A DNA stretch of 64,000 bases, taken from positions 292,662-356,661 of the forward strand of contig NZ_KQ758467.1 in NCBI RefSeq assembly GCF_001456955.1, written 5' to 3'. Origin of the DNA: Microbacterium enclense. GTDB taxonomy: Bacteria; Actinomycetota; Actinomycetes; Actinomycetales; Microbacteriaceae. This document shows positions 25,393 to 36,799 of the stretch, one piece after another. The position numbers were made by a program, and so were the translations under genes. The notes beneath the pieces are model-generated. The model was not told where the DNA came from, searched no databases, and worked only from the letters and a program-made list of their open reading frames with translations. Position 1 is the first letter of the stretch. Each line of letters opens with the position of its first letter.

Positions 25393-25719
25393 TCAGCTCG
25401 TGGGCGAGTGCTCCGCCGGGGTCATGTCCTCGGGGACCAGCATGATGCCGCCCGACGAGTTGGCGGAGTCGGCCAGGCGCTCGATCCACTCACGGCTCAG
25501 CGTGGCGGGTTCGGCCTCGTCGAAGACGAAACGCAGCGGGATCGCGGGGTGCAGCCACAGCGTGCTGCGGCCGCGCTCTTCGTCGTCGCGATGGCGCCAC
25601 GACAGCGTGAAGCTCTCGCCTCGACGGAGCTTGGTCGAGATCACGACCTTCAGATGAGCCAGGGCTCGGTCTTCGATGTGGACGGTCGTGCCGCTTCCGC
25701 CGTAGTGAATGGTCCCCAT
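25393..25719 (-). CDS. DUF7882 family protein (copy 3 of 3)
   Basis: A 108-residue paralogue: MGTIHYGGSGTTVHIEDRALAHLKVVISTKLRRGESF, RSTLWLHPAIPLRFVF, NSSGGIMLVPED. It is much closer to copy 1 than to copy 2, suggesting that copy 1 and copy 3 duplicated later. The open frame extends upstream to 25818, but the ATG at 25719 matches the other copies and has TATCGT 6 bases upstream. Function unknown. Confidence 0.85.
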   Translation of the reverse strand: MGTIHYGGSGTTVHIEDRALAHLKVVISTKLRRGESFTLSWRHRDDEERGRSTLWLHPAIPLRFVFDEAEPATLSREWIERLADSANSSGGIMLVPEDMTPAEHSPTS

Positions 25720-25767
25720 ACGGCCACGATACGCCAGTGGCAGCGGCGACGATGTGGGTGATCCGGA

Positions 25768-25808
25768 GATGTCAAGACCGCCCGTCTGCGAGGCGGTCGT
25801 TTGACATC
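25768..25808. repeat. Long inverted repeat upstream of a small gene
   Basis: GATGTCAAGACCGCC (25768-25782) pairs with GGCGGTC-GT-TTGACATC (25792-25808), a 15-base stem with a 2-base bulge and a 9-base loop. TTGACA occurs on both arms. It could be a terminator between divergent units or a protein-binding operator for the gene at 25837. Confidence 0.6.
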
Positions 25809-25836
25809 GTTGACTCATCTACGGAAGGAGAGCGCC

Positions 25837-25977
25837 GTGGCATATCCCCCGATCCCCGGTCATCCTGAGCCGGCGAACGACCCCGACGACCTGCCGGACG
25901 TGTTCCGCGGTCTGATCGGCATCGACGTCATCGACGGCGAACTCGTTCCGCGCGCGTCCGAACCGCCGCGAGACTGA
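25837..25977 (+). CDS. 46-residue hypothetical protein
   Basis: A small GTG-start gene encoding an acidic, Pro-rich peptide (begins MAYPPIPGHPEPANDPDDLP; later GLIGIDVIDGEL). GGAAGGAG sits 6 bases before the start, a far better ribosome-binding site than most genes here, which is the main support. It lies between the inverted repeat at 25768 and the alarmone synthetase gene, 43 bases upstream of the latter. No domain is recognised. Confidence 0.6.
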   Translation: MAYPPIPGHPEPANDPDDLPDVFRGLIGIDVIDGELVPRASEPPRD

Positions 25978-26020
25978 CGCTCTCAGCGCCCTCGTAGTGA
26001 TCGCCGCTAGCGTCGAGGGC

Positions 26021-26698
26021 ATGTCGGACCCGCTGGACGATCAGCAGATCACCGTCTCCGGTGCTGCGCTGCGCGCGTTGCGCGACGAGTTCCAACGCTT
26101 CCTCATGGAGTACCGCTTCGGCCTCGCCGAGGTCGAGACGAAGATCTCGATCCTGCGCGAAGAGTTCCAGGAGATGCACGCGTACAACCCGATCGAGCAC
26201 GTGTCGAGCCGTGTGAAGTCTCCCGACAGCCTGGTCGACAAGGTGCGACGGAAGGGCATCGAGGCCGACTTCGACTCGATCCGCTCCGCCATCACCGACA
26301 TCGCCGGCATCCGCATCACGTGCAGCTTCGTCGACGACGCCTATCGGCTGTCCGACCTGCTCACCCGGCAGGACGACATCACCGTCCGCGACGTCAAGGA
26401 CTACATCGCCGAGCCCAAGGCCAACGGGTACAAGAGCCTCCACGTCATCGTCGAGGTGCCGGTCTACCTGTCGACGGGGCGGGTCGACGTGCCGGTCGAG
26501 GTGCAGTTCCGCACCATCGCGATGGATTTCTGGGCCAGCCTCGAGCACAAGATCTACTACAAGTACGACCGCCTCGTGCCGGCGGAGCTGCTGGCCGAGT
26601 TGAAGAACGCCGCCGATACGGCGTCGGAGCTCGATGCGCGGATGGAGCGGCTGCACCGCGAGATCCGCGGTCCGCGTCCGGGGGTCGTCTCGCTCTGA
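26021..26698 (+). CDS. Small alarmone synthetase ((p)ppGpp synthetase, RelA/SpoT domain)
   Basis: Makes (p)ppGpp from ATP and GTP/GDP. The 225-residue protein has only the synthetase domain, without hydrolase, TGS or ACT domains, so it is a YjbM/YwaC-type small alarmone synthetase. Motifs: VRRKGIEADFDSI (substrate Arg/Lys), DIAGIRITCSFVDDAY, EPKANGYKSLHVIVEVPV and VEVQFRTIAMDFWASLEHKI, with the catalytic Glu in EVQFRT. TAGCGT ends 7 bases before the ATG. It acts as an extra stress-responsive source of alarmone beside the long Rel enzyme. Confidence 0.93.
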   Translation: MSDPLDDQQITVSGAALRALRDEFQRFLMEYRFGLAEVETKISILREEFQEMHAYNPIEHVSSRVKSPDSLVDKVRRKGIEADFDSIRSAITDIAGIRITCSFVDDAYRLSDLLTRQDDITVRDVKDYIAEPKANGYKSLHVIVEVPVYLSTGRVDVPVEVQFRTIAMDFWASLEHKIYYKYDRLVPAELLAELKNAADTASELDARMERLHREIRGPRPGVVSL

Positions 26699-26748
26699 GC
26701 GGGCGGCGGTCGCTGGCCCGTTCCCGCTCGGGCGGAGACAATGGATGG

Positions 26749-27597
26749 ATGAGCGACGACGACGCCCGCCTCGACGAGGTCGCCGCCGAGCTGCTCGCCC
26801 TGCCGCCCGCGCGTTTCACCGCCGCGCGCAACGAGCGTGCCGCCGACCTCGGCGGTGTCGTCGGGCGCCGCGTCGCGAAGCTGCGCAAGCCCACCGTCGC
26901 CGCGTGGGCGCTGAACCTCCTCGTTCGCGACGGGCAGCTCGGCGAGGCCGTCGAGCTCTCGCGCGCGCTGCACGAGGCGCAGGACGATCGGGATGCCGCC
27001 GAGCTCGCGCGACTGGGCCGCCAACGGCGGCAGCTTGTCGCGGCGCTCGCCCGTCGCGCGGGGGAGCTCGCAGCCGACGCGGGGACACCGCTGAGCCCGG
27101 CGATGGCGGACGCCGTGGAGAAGGGCGTCAACGCCGCGATCGTCGACGAGACAGCGGCGGCGGCGATCCTGACCGGGCGCCTGGTCGCGGCGGTCGATCT
27201 GGCGGCCCTGGACGGCGACACCCTCGGGCAGGCCGTCGCGGGTTCGGTTCCCGACGCGCTCCCCGCGCCTCCGCCGCGTGACGACCTCGCGGCCCGCCGT
27301 GCCCGCAAGGCCGCCGAACGCGCGGTCCGCGAGGCCGAGCGGGCGCGCGCCGACGCCGAGCGCGAGCAGGCCTCGATCGAGAGGAAGCTCGATGCGGCGC
27401 GCGAGAAGGCCGACCGGGCGCACGAGCGGGTCGACGCCCTCCGGGCCGACCTCGTCCGGGCCGAGAACGACGCCTCCGAGGCCGACGCGGCGGTGCAGCA
27501 GCGCGAGGGCGAGCGAACGGATGCCGCAGACGCGGTGCGCGCGGCCGTCCGCGCCCTCGCGCGTGCCCAGGCCGAGCGGGATGGAGTCGAGGAATGA
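26749..27597 (+). CDS. Coiled-coil hypothetical protein
   Basis: A 282-residue Ala/Arg/Glu/Asp-rich soluble protein. The N-terminal half is helical with a conserved-looking segment (LPPARFTAARNERAADLGG, RKPTVAAWALNLLVR). From about residue 180 onward it is a continuous coiled coil. I do not recognise a family with a known function, although similar proteins seem to occur in relatives. GACAAT ends 6 bases before the ATG. Its stop overlaps the next gene's start by 4 bases (ATGA), so the two are coupled. Confidence 0.8.
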   Translation: MSDDDARLDEVAAELLALPPARFTAARNERAADLGGVVGRRVAKLRKPTVAAWALNLLVRDGQLGEAVELSRALHEAQDDRDAAELARLGRQRRQLVAALARRAGELAADAGTPLSPAMADAVEKGVNAAIVDETAAAAILTGRLVAAVDLAALDGDTLGQAVAGSVPDALPAPPPRDDLAARRARKAAERAVREAERARADAEREQASIERKLDAAREKADRAHERVDALRADLVRAENDASEADAAVQQREGERTDAADAVRAAVRALARAQAERDGVEE

Positions 27598-28082
27598 ACG
27601 GTGCCCTCACGGAGCAGCTCCTGTCAGCCGCTCGCGCGCGCTTGGGGGAGACACCGCGCGAGCGTATCGGCGAGCTGCAGGAGGGGCGCCGGCTGCTCGG
27701 CATCCCGCGCCCTGCCCGCATCGTCGCCCGTGGGACGGCGTGGCACCTGGGCGTGCTGCTGCTCACCGACGACGGCGTGCTCGCCACCGGCGACATCGTG
27801 CGCTCCCGGGCGGAGGTGCGCCGCGGTTTCGCCGCGGAGTCCCAGCGGCGTCGCGCCGAGCTCGCGGCAGCGGCCGCGCGCGGCGGCGTCCCCGAGGGGG
27901 AGACGGTGCACATCGGCTGGCATCCGATCGATCCCGCCCGCCTGGATGCGGCGTCGAGCCCACTCGCCGTGCGCGGGGACGACGCGCTCGTGCGCTGGAG
28001 CGCGGCCGGCGGGTACATGCCGCTCGAGCGCTACCTCGACGAGCGGATCGACTTGTTACGGCATCCCCCGGAGCGCGCATAG
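27594..28082 (+). CDS. Hypothetical protein coupled to the coiled-coil gene
   Basis: A 162-residue protein with a compact predicted alpha/beta body (ARIVARGTAWHLGVLLLTDDGVLATGDIVRS, VHIGWHPIDPARLD, YMPLERYLDERIDLLRHP). No signal peptide or membrane helix. It starts at the ATG overlapping the stop of the coiled-coil gene, so the two are cotranslated and probably act together. Family and function not recognised. Confidence 0.8.
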   Translation: MNGALTEQLLSAARARLGETPRERIGELQEGRRLLGIPRPARIVARGTAWHLGVLLLTDDGVLATGDIVRSRAEVRRGFAAESQRRRAELAAAAARGGVPEGETVHIGWHPIDPARLDAASSPLAVRGDDALVRWSAAGGYMPLERYLDERIDLLRHPPERA

Positions 28083-28163
28083 AGACCCGCGCGCATAGTC
28101 GGGGCGGTGGTGACTGTCAACAGCGATGACTGCGGCCCGAGACGGCAACAACGCTGGTCTATC

Positions 28164-30386
<2,223 letters not shown>

Positions 30387-30391
30387 TCCTG

Positions 30392-32796
30392 ATGCGGCAT
30401 CCGCTTTCGACCTACCGCCTGCAGATCCGCGAATCGTTCACGCTCGACGAGACCCCGAGGTCACGGACTACCTCCGTGACCTCGGGGTCTCGTGGGCGTA
30501 CCTCTCGCCGATCCTCGAGGCCACCCCGGGCTCCGACCATGGATACGACGTCGTCGATGTCACGCGCGTCGACCCGGCCCGCGGCGGCGCCGAGGGGCTC
30601 TCGCGCTTCGTCGAGGCCGCACGCGCCCAGGAGCTCGGCATCCTGATCGACATCGTGCCCAACCACATGGGCGTCTCGGAGCCGCGCACGAACGCGTGGT
30701 GGTGGGACGTGCTGCGGCAGGGCCGTGCCTCGGCGTACGCGGACTCGTTCGACATCGACTGGGAGTTCGGCGAGGGCAAGCTGCGCGTGCCGGTACTGGG
30801 CGACCACCTCGACGCCGTGATCGACGAGATCTCGTACGATCCGACGCCGGCGGCCGACGCGCCCGACGGGCTGATCCGCTACTACGACAACGTCTTCCCG
30901 GTGGCGCCGGGGACGGGGACGGATGCCGCGGCCTCGGGCTCGCGCGATGCCCTGATCGCGCTGCTCGACGCGCAGAACTTCGAGCTGCGCTTCTGGCAGG
31001 ACGAGGCGGCCGACCTCAACTACCGCCGCTTCTTCGCCGTCACCACCCTTGCGGGCGTGCGCGTCGAGCTGCCCGAGGTGTTCCAGGCGACGCACGCCGA
31101 GATCCTGCGGTGGGTGCGCGAGGGGCTCGCCGACGGCCTGCGCGTGGACCACCCCGACGGGCTCGTCGACCCGGGCGGTTATTTCGACCAGCTCGCCGTC
31201 GCGCTCGAAGAAGCGGGTGAGGGCGAAGTCGGGTACGTGCTCGGCGAGAAGATCCTCGAGCACGGTGAGGCGCTGCCGTCGTGGTGGAAGACCGCCGGTA
31301 CGACCGGCTACGACGCGCTCGCCGAGATCGACCGCGTGCTCACCGACCCCGCGGGGGAGGCGGCGCTCGATGCCCTCGACGCGCGGCTGCGCACCGACAG
31401 CGATCTGCCCGCGCTCACCGGCTGGCACGACCTCATCCACGACACGAAGCGCAAGATCGCCGACTCCATCCAGGTGTCGGAGATCCGGCGCCTGGTGCGC
31501 GGCCTGCCCTCAGGGCTCCGAGAGGAGTTCGAGGCCGAGGTGCTGCAGGATGCGCTCGCCGAGCTGCTCGCGTGCTTCCCCGTGTACCGCTCCTACCTCC
31601 CCGCCGGTCGTCGGCACCTCGACGCCGCCGCGGGCGAGGCCGAGGTGCGTCGCCCCGAGCTCGGCGATGTGATCGAGAAGCTCGTGCCGGTGCTCGCCGA
31701 CACGAGTCTCGAGGTCGCCTGGCGCTTCCAGCAGACGACCGGTCCCGTGATGGCGAAGGGCGTCGAGGACACGGCGTTCTACCGCTACACGCGGCTGGGC
31801 TCGCTCACCGAGGTGGGCGGCGACCCGGGGCAGTTCTCGCTCGACGTCGCCGGTTTCCACACCGCTCAGGCGCTGCGTCACGCGTCGTGGCCGACGGCGA
31901 TGACCACGCTTTCGACGCACGACACCAAGCGCGGAGAAGACACGCGCGCCCGCATCGCGGTGCTGGCGGAGATCCCGGCGCGCTGGGCCGAGGTGCTGGG
32001 CGAGTTCCGGGAGATCGCCTCGACCGGGCACGGACCCTTCGACGCGCTGCTGTGGCAGGCGATCGTCGGCGCCTGGCCGGAGTCGGCATCCACTCCCGAG
32101 GGCTTGAAGGTGTATCGCGAGCGCCTGCACGCATACGCCGAGAAGGCCGCGCGCGAGGCGAGCGAGGTCACCGGCTGGTGGGAGCAGGACGAGGCCTTCG
32201 AGGAGCGCATGCACGCGGTCGTCGACGCGGCCACCGGGCCCGCCGCCGAGCGCGTGCGCGCCTTCGTCGACGAGATCTCGCCGGCGGGGTGGTCGAACGG
32301 CCTGGCGGCCAAGCTGCTGCAGATCATGGGCCCCGGCGTCCCCGACGTCTACCAGGGCTCGGAGCTGTGGGAGCAGTCGCTCGTCGATCCCGACAACCGT
32401 CGCGCGGTCGACTTCGCCGAGCGTCGCCGCATGCTCGCCTCGCTCGACACGCCGGGCGCGACTCTTCCCGCGGTGGATGCCACGGGCGCGGCGAAGCTGC
32501 TCGTCACCTCGCGCGCGCTGCGCCTGCGCCGCGAGCACCCGCTCGAGATCTACCGTCCGCTGGAGGCCGCGGGGGCGGCATCCGATCACGTCGTCGCCTT
32601 CGACCGCGGGGGCGTGTTCGCGGTCGCGACCCGTCTGCCGCACGGTCTGGAGGCCGCCGGCGGATGGCGCGACACGGTCGTGCTGCTGCCCGACACCCCC
32701 GTCATCGACGTGCTCACCGGTCGCTCGTTCGCCGGCGGCCCCACGCCCCTGGCCGACCTGCTCTCGGTCTACCCGGTGGCGCTTCTGATCTTCTGA
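30392..32796 (+). pseudogene. treY: Malto-oligosyltrehalose synthase TreY, frameshifted near its start
   Basis: TreY rearranges the reducing end of maltodextrin into a trehalosyl unit. The N-terminus (MRHPLSTYRLQIRESFTLDE) reads from the ATG at 30392, but after about residue 20 the family continuation (EVTDYLRDLGVSWAYLSPIL) is in the next frame from 30457 onward. A single missing base in the CCCC at 30453-30456 explains it. From there the frame is open to 32796 with all GH13 regions: DIVPNHMG, DGLRVDHPDGLVDPG, VLGEKILE and STHDTKRGEDTRAR. Full length would be about 801 residues. A slipped C-tract, a true mutation or a sequencing error are all possible. Without the repaired frame the first usable ATG is 30655, which would remove strand 1 of the barrel. 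Confidence 0.9.
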
Positions 32797-32804
32797 CCCC
32801 CAAG

Positions 32805-32871
32805 GCGCGTGAGTCGCCAAGAATTGTCGCCTCACGCGCCCCCGAAGCGACAATTCCTGGCACCTCACGCG
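32805..32871. repeat. Inverted repeat between treY and treZ
   Basis: Left arm 32806-32830 and right arm 32847-32871 match at 22 of 25 bases (core GAATTGTCGC / GCGACAATTC, ends CGCGTGAG / CTCACGCG). A second CTCACGCGC at 32831-32839 can pair instead with 32805-32813, so two mutually exclusive hairpins are possible. The right arm ends just before the GAAGGA ribosome-binding site of treZ. It may tune treZ expression or be a dispersed palindromic repeat. Confidence 0.7.
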
Positions 32872-32884
32872 AGAAGGACACACC

Positions 32885-34636
32885 ATGAGCATCGACGTCT
32901 GGGCACCCAAAGCAGAACGGGTGCGGTTGCGCCGGCTGGATGACAGCGGCGACGCCGTCATCGAGGACATCGAGATGGAAAGCACCACCGACGGTTGGTG
33001 GACGGCGCCGATCGACCTCGCCGACGGCGAGCGGTACGGCTTCGTGCTCGGCGACGGCGACGACCTGCGCCCCGACCCGCGCTCGCGCCGGCAGCCGGGG
33101 GGCGTGCACGAGGCGTCGGCGTGGTTCGACCCCGCGGTGTACACGTGGAACGACGCCGCGTGGACGGGCAAGCAGCTCGCCGGTGGCCTGATCTACGAAC
33201 TGCACCTCGGCACCTTCACGCCCGAGGGGACCCTGGATGCCGCGATCGGCCGCCTCGAGCACCTGGTCGACCTGGGCGTGACCCACGTCGAACTGCTGCC
33301 GGTGAACGGCTTCAACGGCACGTGGAACTGGGGCTACGACGGGGTGCTCTGGTACACCGTGCACGAGGCCTACGGCGGCCCCGAGGCCTACCAGCGCTTC
33401 GTCGACGCGGCGCACGCCGCCGGACTCGCCGTCATCCAGGACGTCGTCTACAACCACCTCGGCCCGTCGGGCAACTACCTGCCCGAGTTCGGCGAGTACC
33501 TGCGCGAGGGCAGCCGCAACACGTGGGGCGACTCGGTCAACCTCGACGAAGACGCCGTGCGCGCCTACATCGTCGAGAACGCCCTGATGTGGATGAGCGA
33601 CTACCACGTCGACGGTCTTCGCCTGGATGCCGTGCACGCGCTGCTCGACCACCGCGACCCGCACGTGCTGCAGGAGATCGCCGAGCGCACCGACGCCCTG
33701 TCGGCGCACCGCGGCATCCCGCTCACGACGATCGCCGAGAGCGACATGAACGACCCGAAGCTGATCCTGCCCCGTGAGGCCGGCGGCTACGGCCTGACGG
33801 CGCAGTGGTCGGACGACTGGCACCACACCGCGCACGTCGCCCTGACCGGCGAGACGATCGGGTACTACGAGGACTTCGCCGACCTCGACGCCTTCCGCAA
33901 GGTCAGCGAGGGCGGTTTCTACCACGACGGCACCTACTCGTCGTTCCGCGAAGAGAAGCACGGCAAGCCGATTCCGAAGGACGTGCCGAACTGGCGCCTC
34001 GTGACCTTCGCGCAGGATCACGACCAGATCGGCAACCGCGCCGCCGGCGACCGCCTGTCGCAGACGCTCGGCTACGACCGCCTCGCCGCGGCCGCCGTGC
34101 TGACGCTCACCGCCCCGGGGACGCCCATGCTGTTCATGGGGGAGGAGTGGGGGGCTACCACGCCGTGGCAGTTCTTCACCTCGCACCCCGAACCCGAGCT
34201 CGGCAAGGCCACCGCCGAGGGTCGCATCGCCGAGTTCGAGAAGATGGGGTGGGACGAATCGACCGTCCCCGACCCGCAGGACCCGTCGACCTTCGAGAAC
34301 TCCAAGCTCGACTGGGACGAAGCCGGCGAGGGCGACCACGCGCAGCTTCTCGGGCTCTACCGCGAGCTGGCGAAGCTGCGCCGCGAGCGCCCCGAGCTCA
34401 CCGATCCCTCCCGCGATGGTCTCTCGGCCGTGGCGCGCGAGGCGACCGGTGGCCGGGTGTACGAGCTTCGGCGCGGTGATCTCGTGGTCGTGGTGAACCT
34501 CTCGGATGCCGAGGCCTCGGCATCCGTCGTCTCCGGCGCCCGCGTGCTGCTGGCGACGGCCGAGGGCGTCGTGCTCGACGGAACCGAGCTCACCGTCCCG
34601 GCGGGCGCGAGCGCGATCGCGGGTCCGGTCCTCTGA
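32885..34636 (+). CDS. treZ: Malto-oligosyltrehalose trehalohydrolase TreZ
   Basis: Releases free trehalose from the TreY product. The 583-residue GH13 enzyme has an N-terminal CBM48-like domain (residues 1-90), the barrel with [22 protein letters not shown] with the Asp nucleophile, IAESDMND with the acid/base Glu, and [11 protein letters not shown], and a C-terminal beta domain. Length is typical. GAGAAGGA precedes the ATG. It is the last gene of glgX-treY-treZ, which converts glycogen to trehalose as an osmolyte and stress protectant. Confidence 0.96.
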   Translation: MSIDVWAPKAERVRLRRLDDSGDAVIEDIEMESTTDGWWTAPIDLADGERYGFVLGDGDDLRPDPRSRRQPGGVHEASAWFDPAVYTWNDAAWTGKQLAGGLIYELHLGTFTPEGTLDAAIGRLEHLVDLGVTHVELLPVNGFNGTWNWGYDGVLWYTVHEAYGGPEAYQRFVDAAHAAGLAVIQDVVYNHLGPSGNYLPEFGEYLREGSRNTWGDSVNLDEDAVRAYIVENALMWMSDYHVDGLRLDAVHALLDHRDPHVLQEIAERTDALSAHRGIPLTTIAESDMNDPKLILPREAGGYGLTAQWSDDWHHTAHVALTGETIGYYEDFADLDAFRKVSEGGFYHDGTYSSFREEKHGKPIPKDVPNWRLVTFAQDHDQIGNRAAGDRLSQTLGYDRLAAAAVLTLTAPGTPMLFMGEEWGATTPWQFFTSHPEPELGKATAEGRIAEFEKMGWDESTVPDPQDPSTFENSKLDWDEAGEGDHAQLLGLYRELAKLRRERPELTDPSRDGLSAVAREATGGRVYELRRGDLVVVVNLSDAEASASVVSGARVLLATAEGVVLDGTELTVPAGASAIAGPVL

Positions 34637-34647
34637 TCCTGGTGTCG

Positions 34648-34734
34648 GTGCCGCGCTCCGGCGCTCCTGTGCGTCAGCCACGTCCGATGGATGCGGCACA
34701 CGGCCAGGGGGACGGATGTTCCGGAGCGCGGCAC
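34648..34734. repeat. Spaced inverted repeat between convergent genes
   Basis: GTGCCGCGCTCCGG (34648-34661) and its exact complement (34721-34734) are 59 bases apart, inside the 157-base gap between treZ and the convergent exchanger gene. It could act as a loose bidirectional terminator. I see no gene here. Confidence 0.5.
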
Positions 34735-34793
34735 GGCGACCATGGCTTCGTGGCGCGCGGCGACGCAGCCCGGCGGCGAGGAGGCCCCGGTGA

Positions 34794-35834
34794 TCAGGCC
34801 GAGATCGCGAAGAGGCCGCCGATGCCGACCGCGTACAGAGCGAGCACCGTCAGCGAGTCGACGCCCATCCCGAGGAGGCGGCGCTGCGGCCGGAAGATCA
34901 AGCCGACCACGTACACGAGCGTCAGCAGCGCCGCCAGGGCGGTGAGGTAGATGTCCGCCGCGTTCGCGCGCGGGAGCACCGCCGAACCCGAGATCACCGT
35001 CGCGAGCAGGAACAGCACCGGCAGGAAGGCGTTGCCGCCGAAGATGTCGCTGATGGCGAGCTCGTCGTCACCCTGACGGATCGCCTGCAGGCCCGTGGAG
35101 ATCTCGGGGAGCGAGGTCGCCAGCGCCAGCACCGTCGCGCCGAACAGCACGCCCGAGAGTCCGATCTGAGAGGATGCCGCGTCGCCCGCGCGCTCGAGCA
35201 CGACGCCGGCGACGAGCGTGGCCAGCGCCGAGATCGAGAAGACGACCGCCGCCTTCTTGGTGCTCATCGATCGTTTCGGCTTCTGCGGCTTCGGACTCCG
35301 ATCGGGAGCGCGCCCGTCTTCGTGCCACGGCAGGTGCGAGCCCGCGCGCTGGACGAGAAGCAGCCCCACGATCCACAGTGCGGAGATGAGCACGACGTCG
35401 GGCGTGAGCCGGAGGACTTCGAGACCGTCCGGGAGCTGGCTGCCGGCGATCACCACCGCCAGCACGGCGACCACGACGAGCCCTTCGAGCACGAGAGTGA
35501 GGGATGCCGCGCGGTAGGTGAGGGGTTTCACACCGCGCCCGCGCTTGCCGAACGCATCGAGGATCACCAGCACGACGGTCTGCAGGGCGATCCCGCCGAG
35601 GATGTTGCCGACCGCGACATCGAGGTTGCCCGAGACCGCTGCGGAGACGGTGATGGCGATCTCCGGCAGGTTGGTCGCCACCGCCAGCACGATCAGGCCG
35701 CCGAGCGCGCTCCCCAGGTGCAGACGGGCATCGAGCACGTCGGTGGCTTTGGACAGCTGGATGCCGGCGACCCACACGACCGCTGCGGCAGCGACGAAGA
35801 TACCGACGAGGAGGGCGAAGGGGAGGGAGTCCAC
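34794..35834 (-). CDS. Sodium/calcium exchanger family (CaCA) transporter
   Basis: A 346-residue cation antiporter with about ten transmembrane helices in two homologous halves. Each half carries the alpha-repeat signature: LAVATNLPEIAITVSA with NLDVAVGNILGG, and LALATSLPEISTGL with DELAISDIFGGNAF. The halves are joined by a charged cytoplasmic loop (about 170-195). Substrate is Ca2+ or Na+/H+ by family; it cannot be fixed from sequence. The start is GTG at 35834 with TGTAAT 6 bases upstream. It converges on treZ. Confidence 0.92.
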   Translation of the reverse strand: MDSLPFALLVGIFVAAAAVVWVAGIQLSKATDVLDARLHLGSALGGLIVLAVATNLPEIAITVSAAVSGNLDVAVGNILGGIALQTVVLVILDAFGKRGRGVKPLTYRAASLTLVLEGLVVVAVLAVVIAGSQLPDGLEVLRLTPDVVLISALWIVGLLLVQRAGSHLPWHEDGRAPDRSPKPQKPKRSMSTKKAAVVFSISALATLVAGVVLERAGDAASSQIGLSGVLFGATVLALATSLPEISTGLQAIRQGDDELAISDIFGGNAFLPVLFLLATVISGSAVLPRANAADIYLTALAALLTLVYVVGLIFRPQRRLLGMGVDSLTVLALYAVGIGGLFAISA

Positions 35835-35903
35835 GTGCTGATTACAGCGCGCGCCCCCGCGGTGCCCGACCCGCTTGCGGGCGGGATGCCGAGGGTCTAA
35901 CGG

Positions 35904-36719
35904 TCAGTCGACGGTGGGGCGGATCAGGCGCAGCACCCGCACGATGGCCGGGGGCAGCAGCACCACCGCCGCGACGACGAGCGCGGTCGCACCGATGGGT
36001 CCGCTCTGCGGTTCGCCGGTGAAGCGCTCGACGGCCAGCCAGCTCAGGCCCCACGCGAGAGCGAGCGCCGGCGTGATGCGCCAGCCGCTGCGCCACGCGA
36101 TGGCGAGACCGATGACGGCGACCACGACCAGGACGGCGATGCCGATGGCATCCGCTGCCTCCTCCCAGCTCGGCGGAACGACGGTGGTGAGGAAGGCGGC
36201 GGTGTTCGCCACGGTGGCGAGGGTGACCCAGCCGAGGTGCAGGCCGGTCACGCCGTCGATGAGGACGGAGTCGGCGACGCCGCCGCGTGCGTCGCGGGTG
36301 GCGACGGCGACCTCGAACGTCCAGCCGAGGGCCGCGAGCAGCAGCACGATGTCGAGGACCGTGAGCAACAGGGTGCCGAAGCGCGCGGCCACCAGCCAGA
36401 GCCCGTTGAGGGTCATGGTGAGGGCGATGAGCCACCCGAGCGACCGCTGGCGGGGGGCGGTGCGCTGGCCCGGCAGGGCCTGCCACACGCCGTACGCGAT
36501 GAGGCCGAGGTAGATGACCGACCAGATCGAGAAGGCGGGCCCGGCGGGCGCGAGGTAGGAGCCGTCGGTGTCGAGGGCTCCGCCCTGCTGATCCTGCACG
36601 GCGGAGTTGCCGAACGCCCCCGCTCCGATCACGGCCGCGATCAGCATGAACGACAGCGCGGAGAGGACGACGATCTGACGCGCGAGGTCGGAGCCTCGCC
36701 AGGTGCGTGAAGCGTTCAT
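35904..36719 (-). CDS. TspO/MBR-like membrane protein
   Basis: A 271-residue membrane protein with about eight helices. The N-terminal part (YLAPAGPAFSIWSVIYLGLIAYGVWQALPGQR) carries the PAGPAFSIWS-IY-G motif of TspO/MBR-related proteins, but the length is about 100 residues beyond classical TspO, as in the actinobacterial 'tryptophan-rich sensory protein-like' group. Ligand unknown. TAGTGT ends 7 bases before the ATG. CTAG-AAAAG-CTAG at 36730-36742 overlaps this element and could be an operator. Confidence 0.82.
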   Translation of the reverse strand: MNASRTWRGSDLARQIVVLSALSFMLIAAVIGAGAFGNSAVQDQQGGALDTDGSYLAPAGPAFSIWSVIYLGLIAYGVWQALPGQRTAPRQRSLGWLIALTMTLNGLWLVAARFGTLLLTVLDIVLLLAALGWTFEVAVATRDARGGVADSVLIDGVTGLHLGWVTLATVANTAAFLTTVVPPSWEEAADAIGIAVLVVVAVIGLAIAWRSGWRITPALALAWGLSWLAVERFTGEPQSGPIGATALVVAAVVLLPPAIVRVLRLIRPTVD

Positions 36720-36799
36720 ACCGAGAACACTAGAAAAGCTAGGTAAATCTATGAGGTGGGCTTGACAGGGAGAGCCCGGGTCGTCCAGCCGGCCGACGT

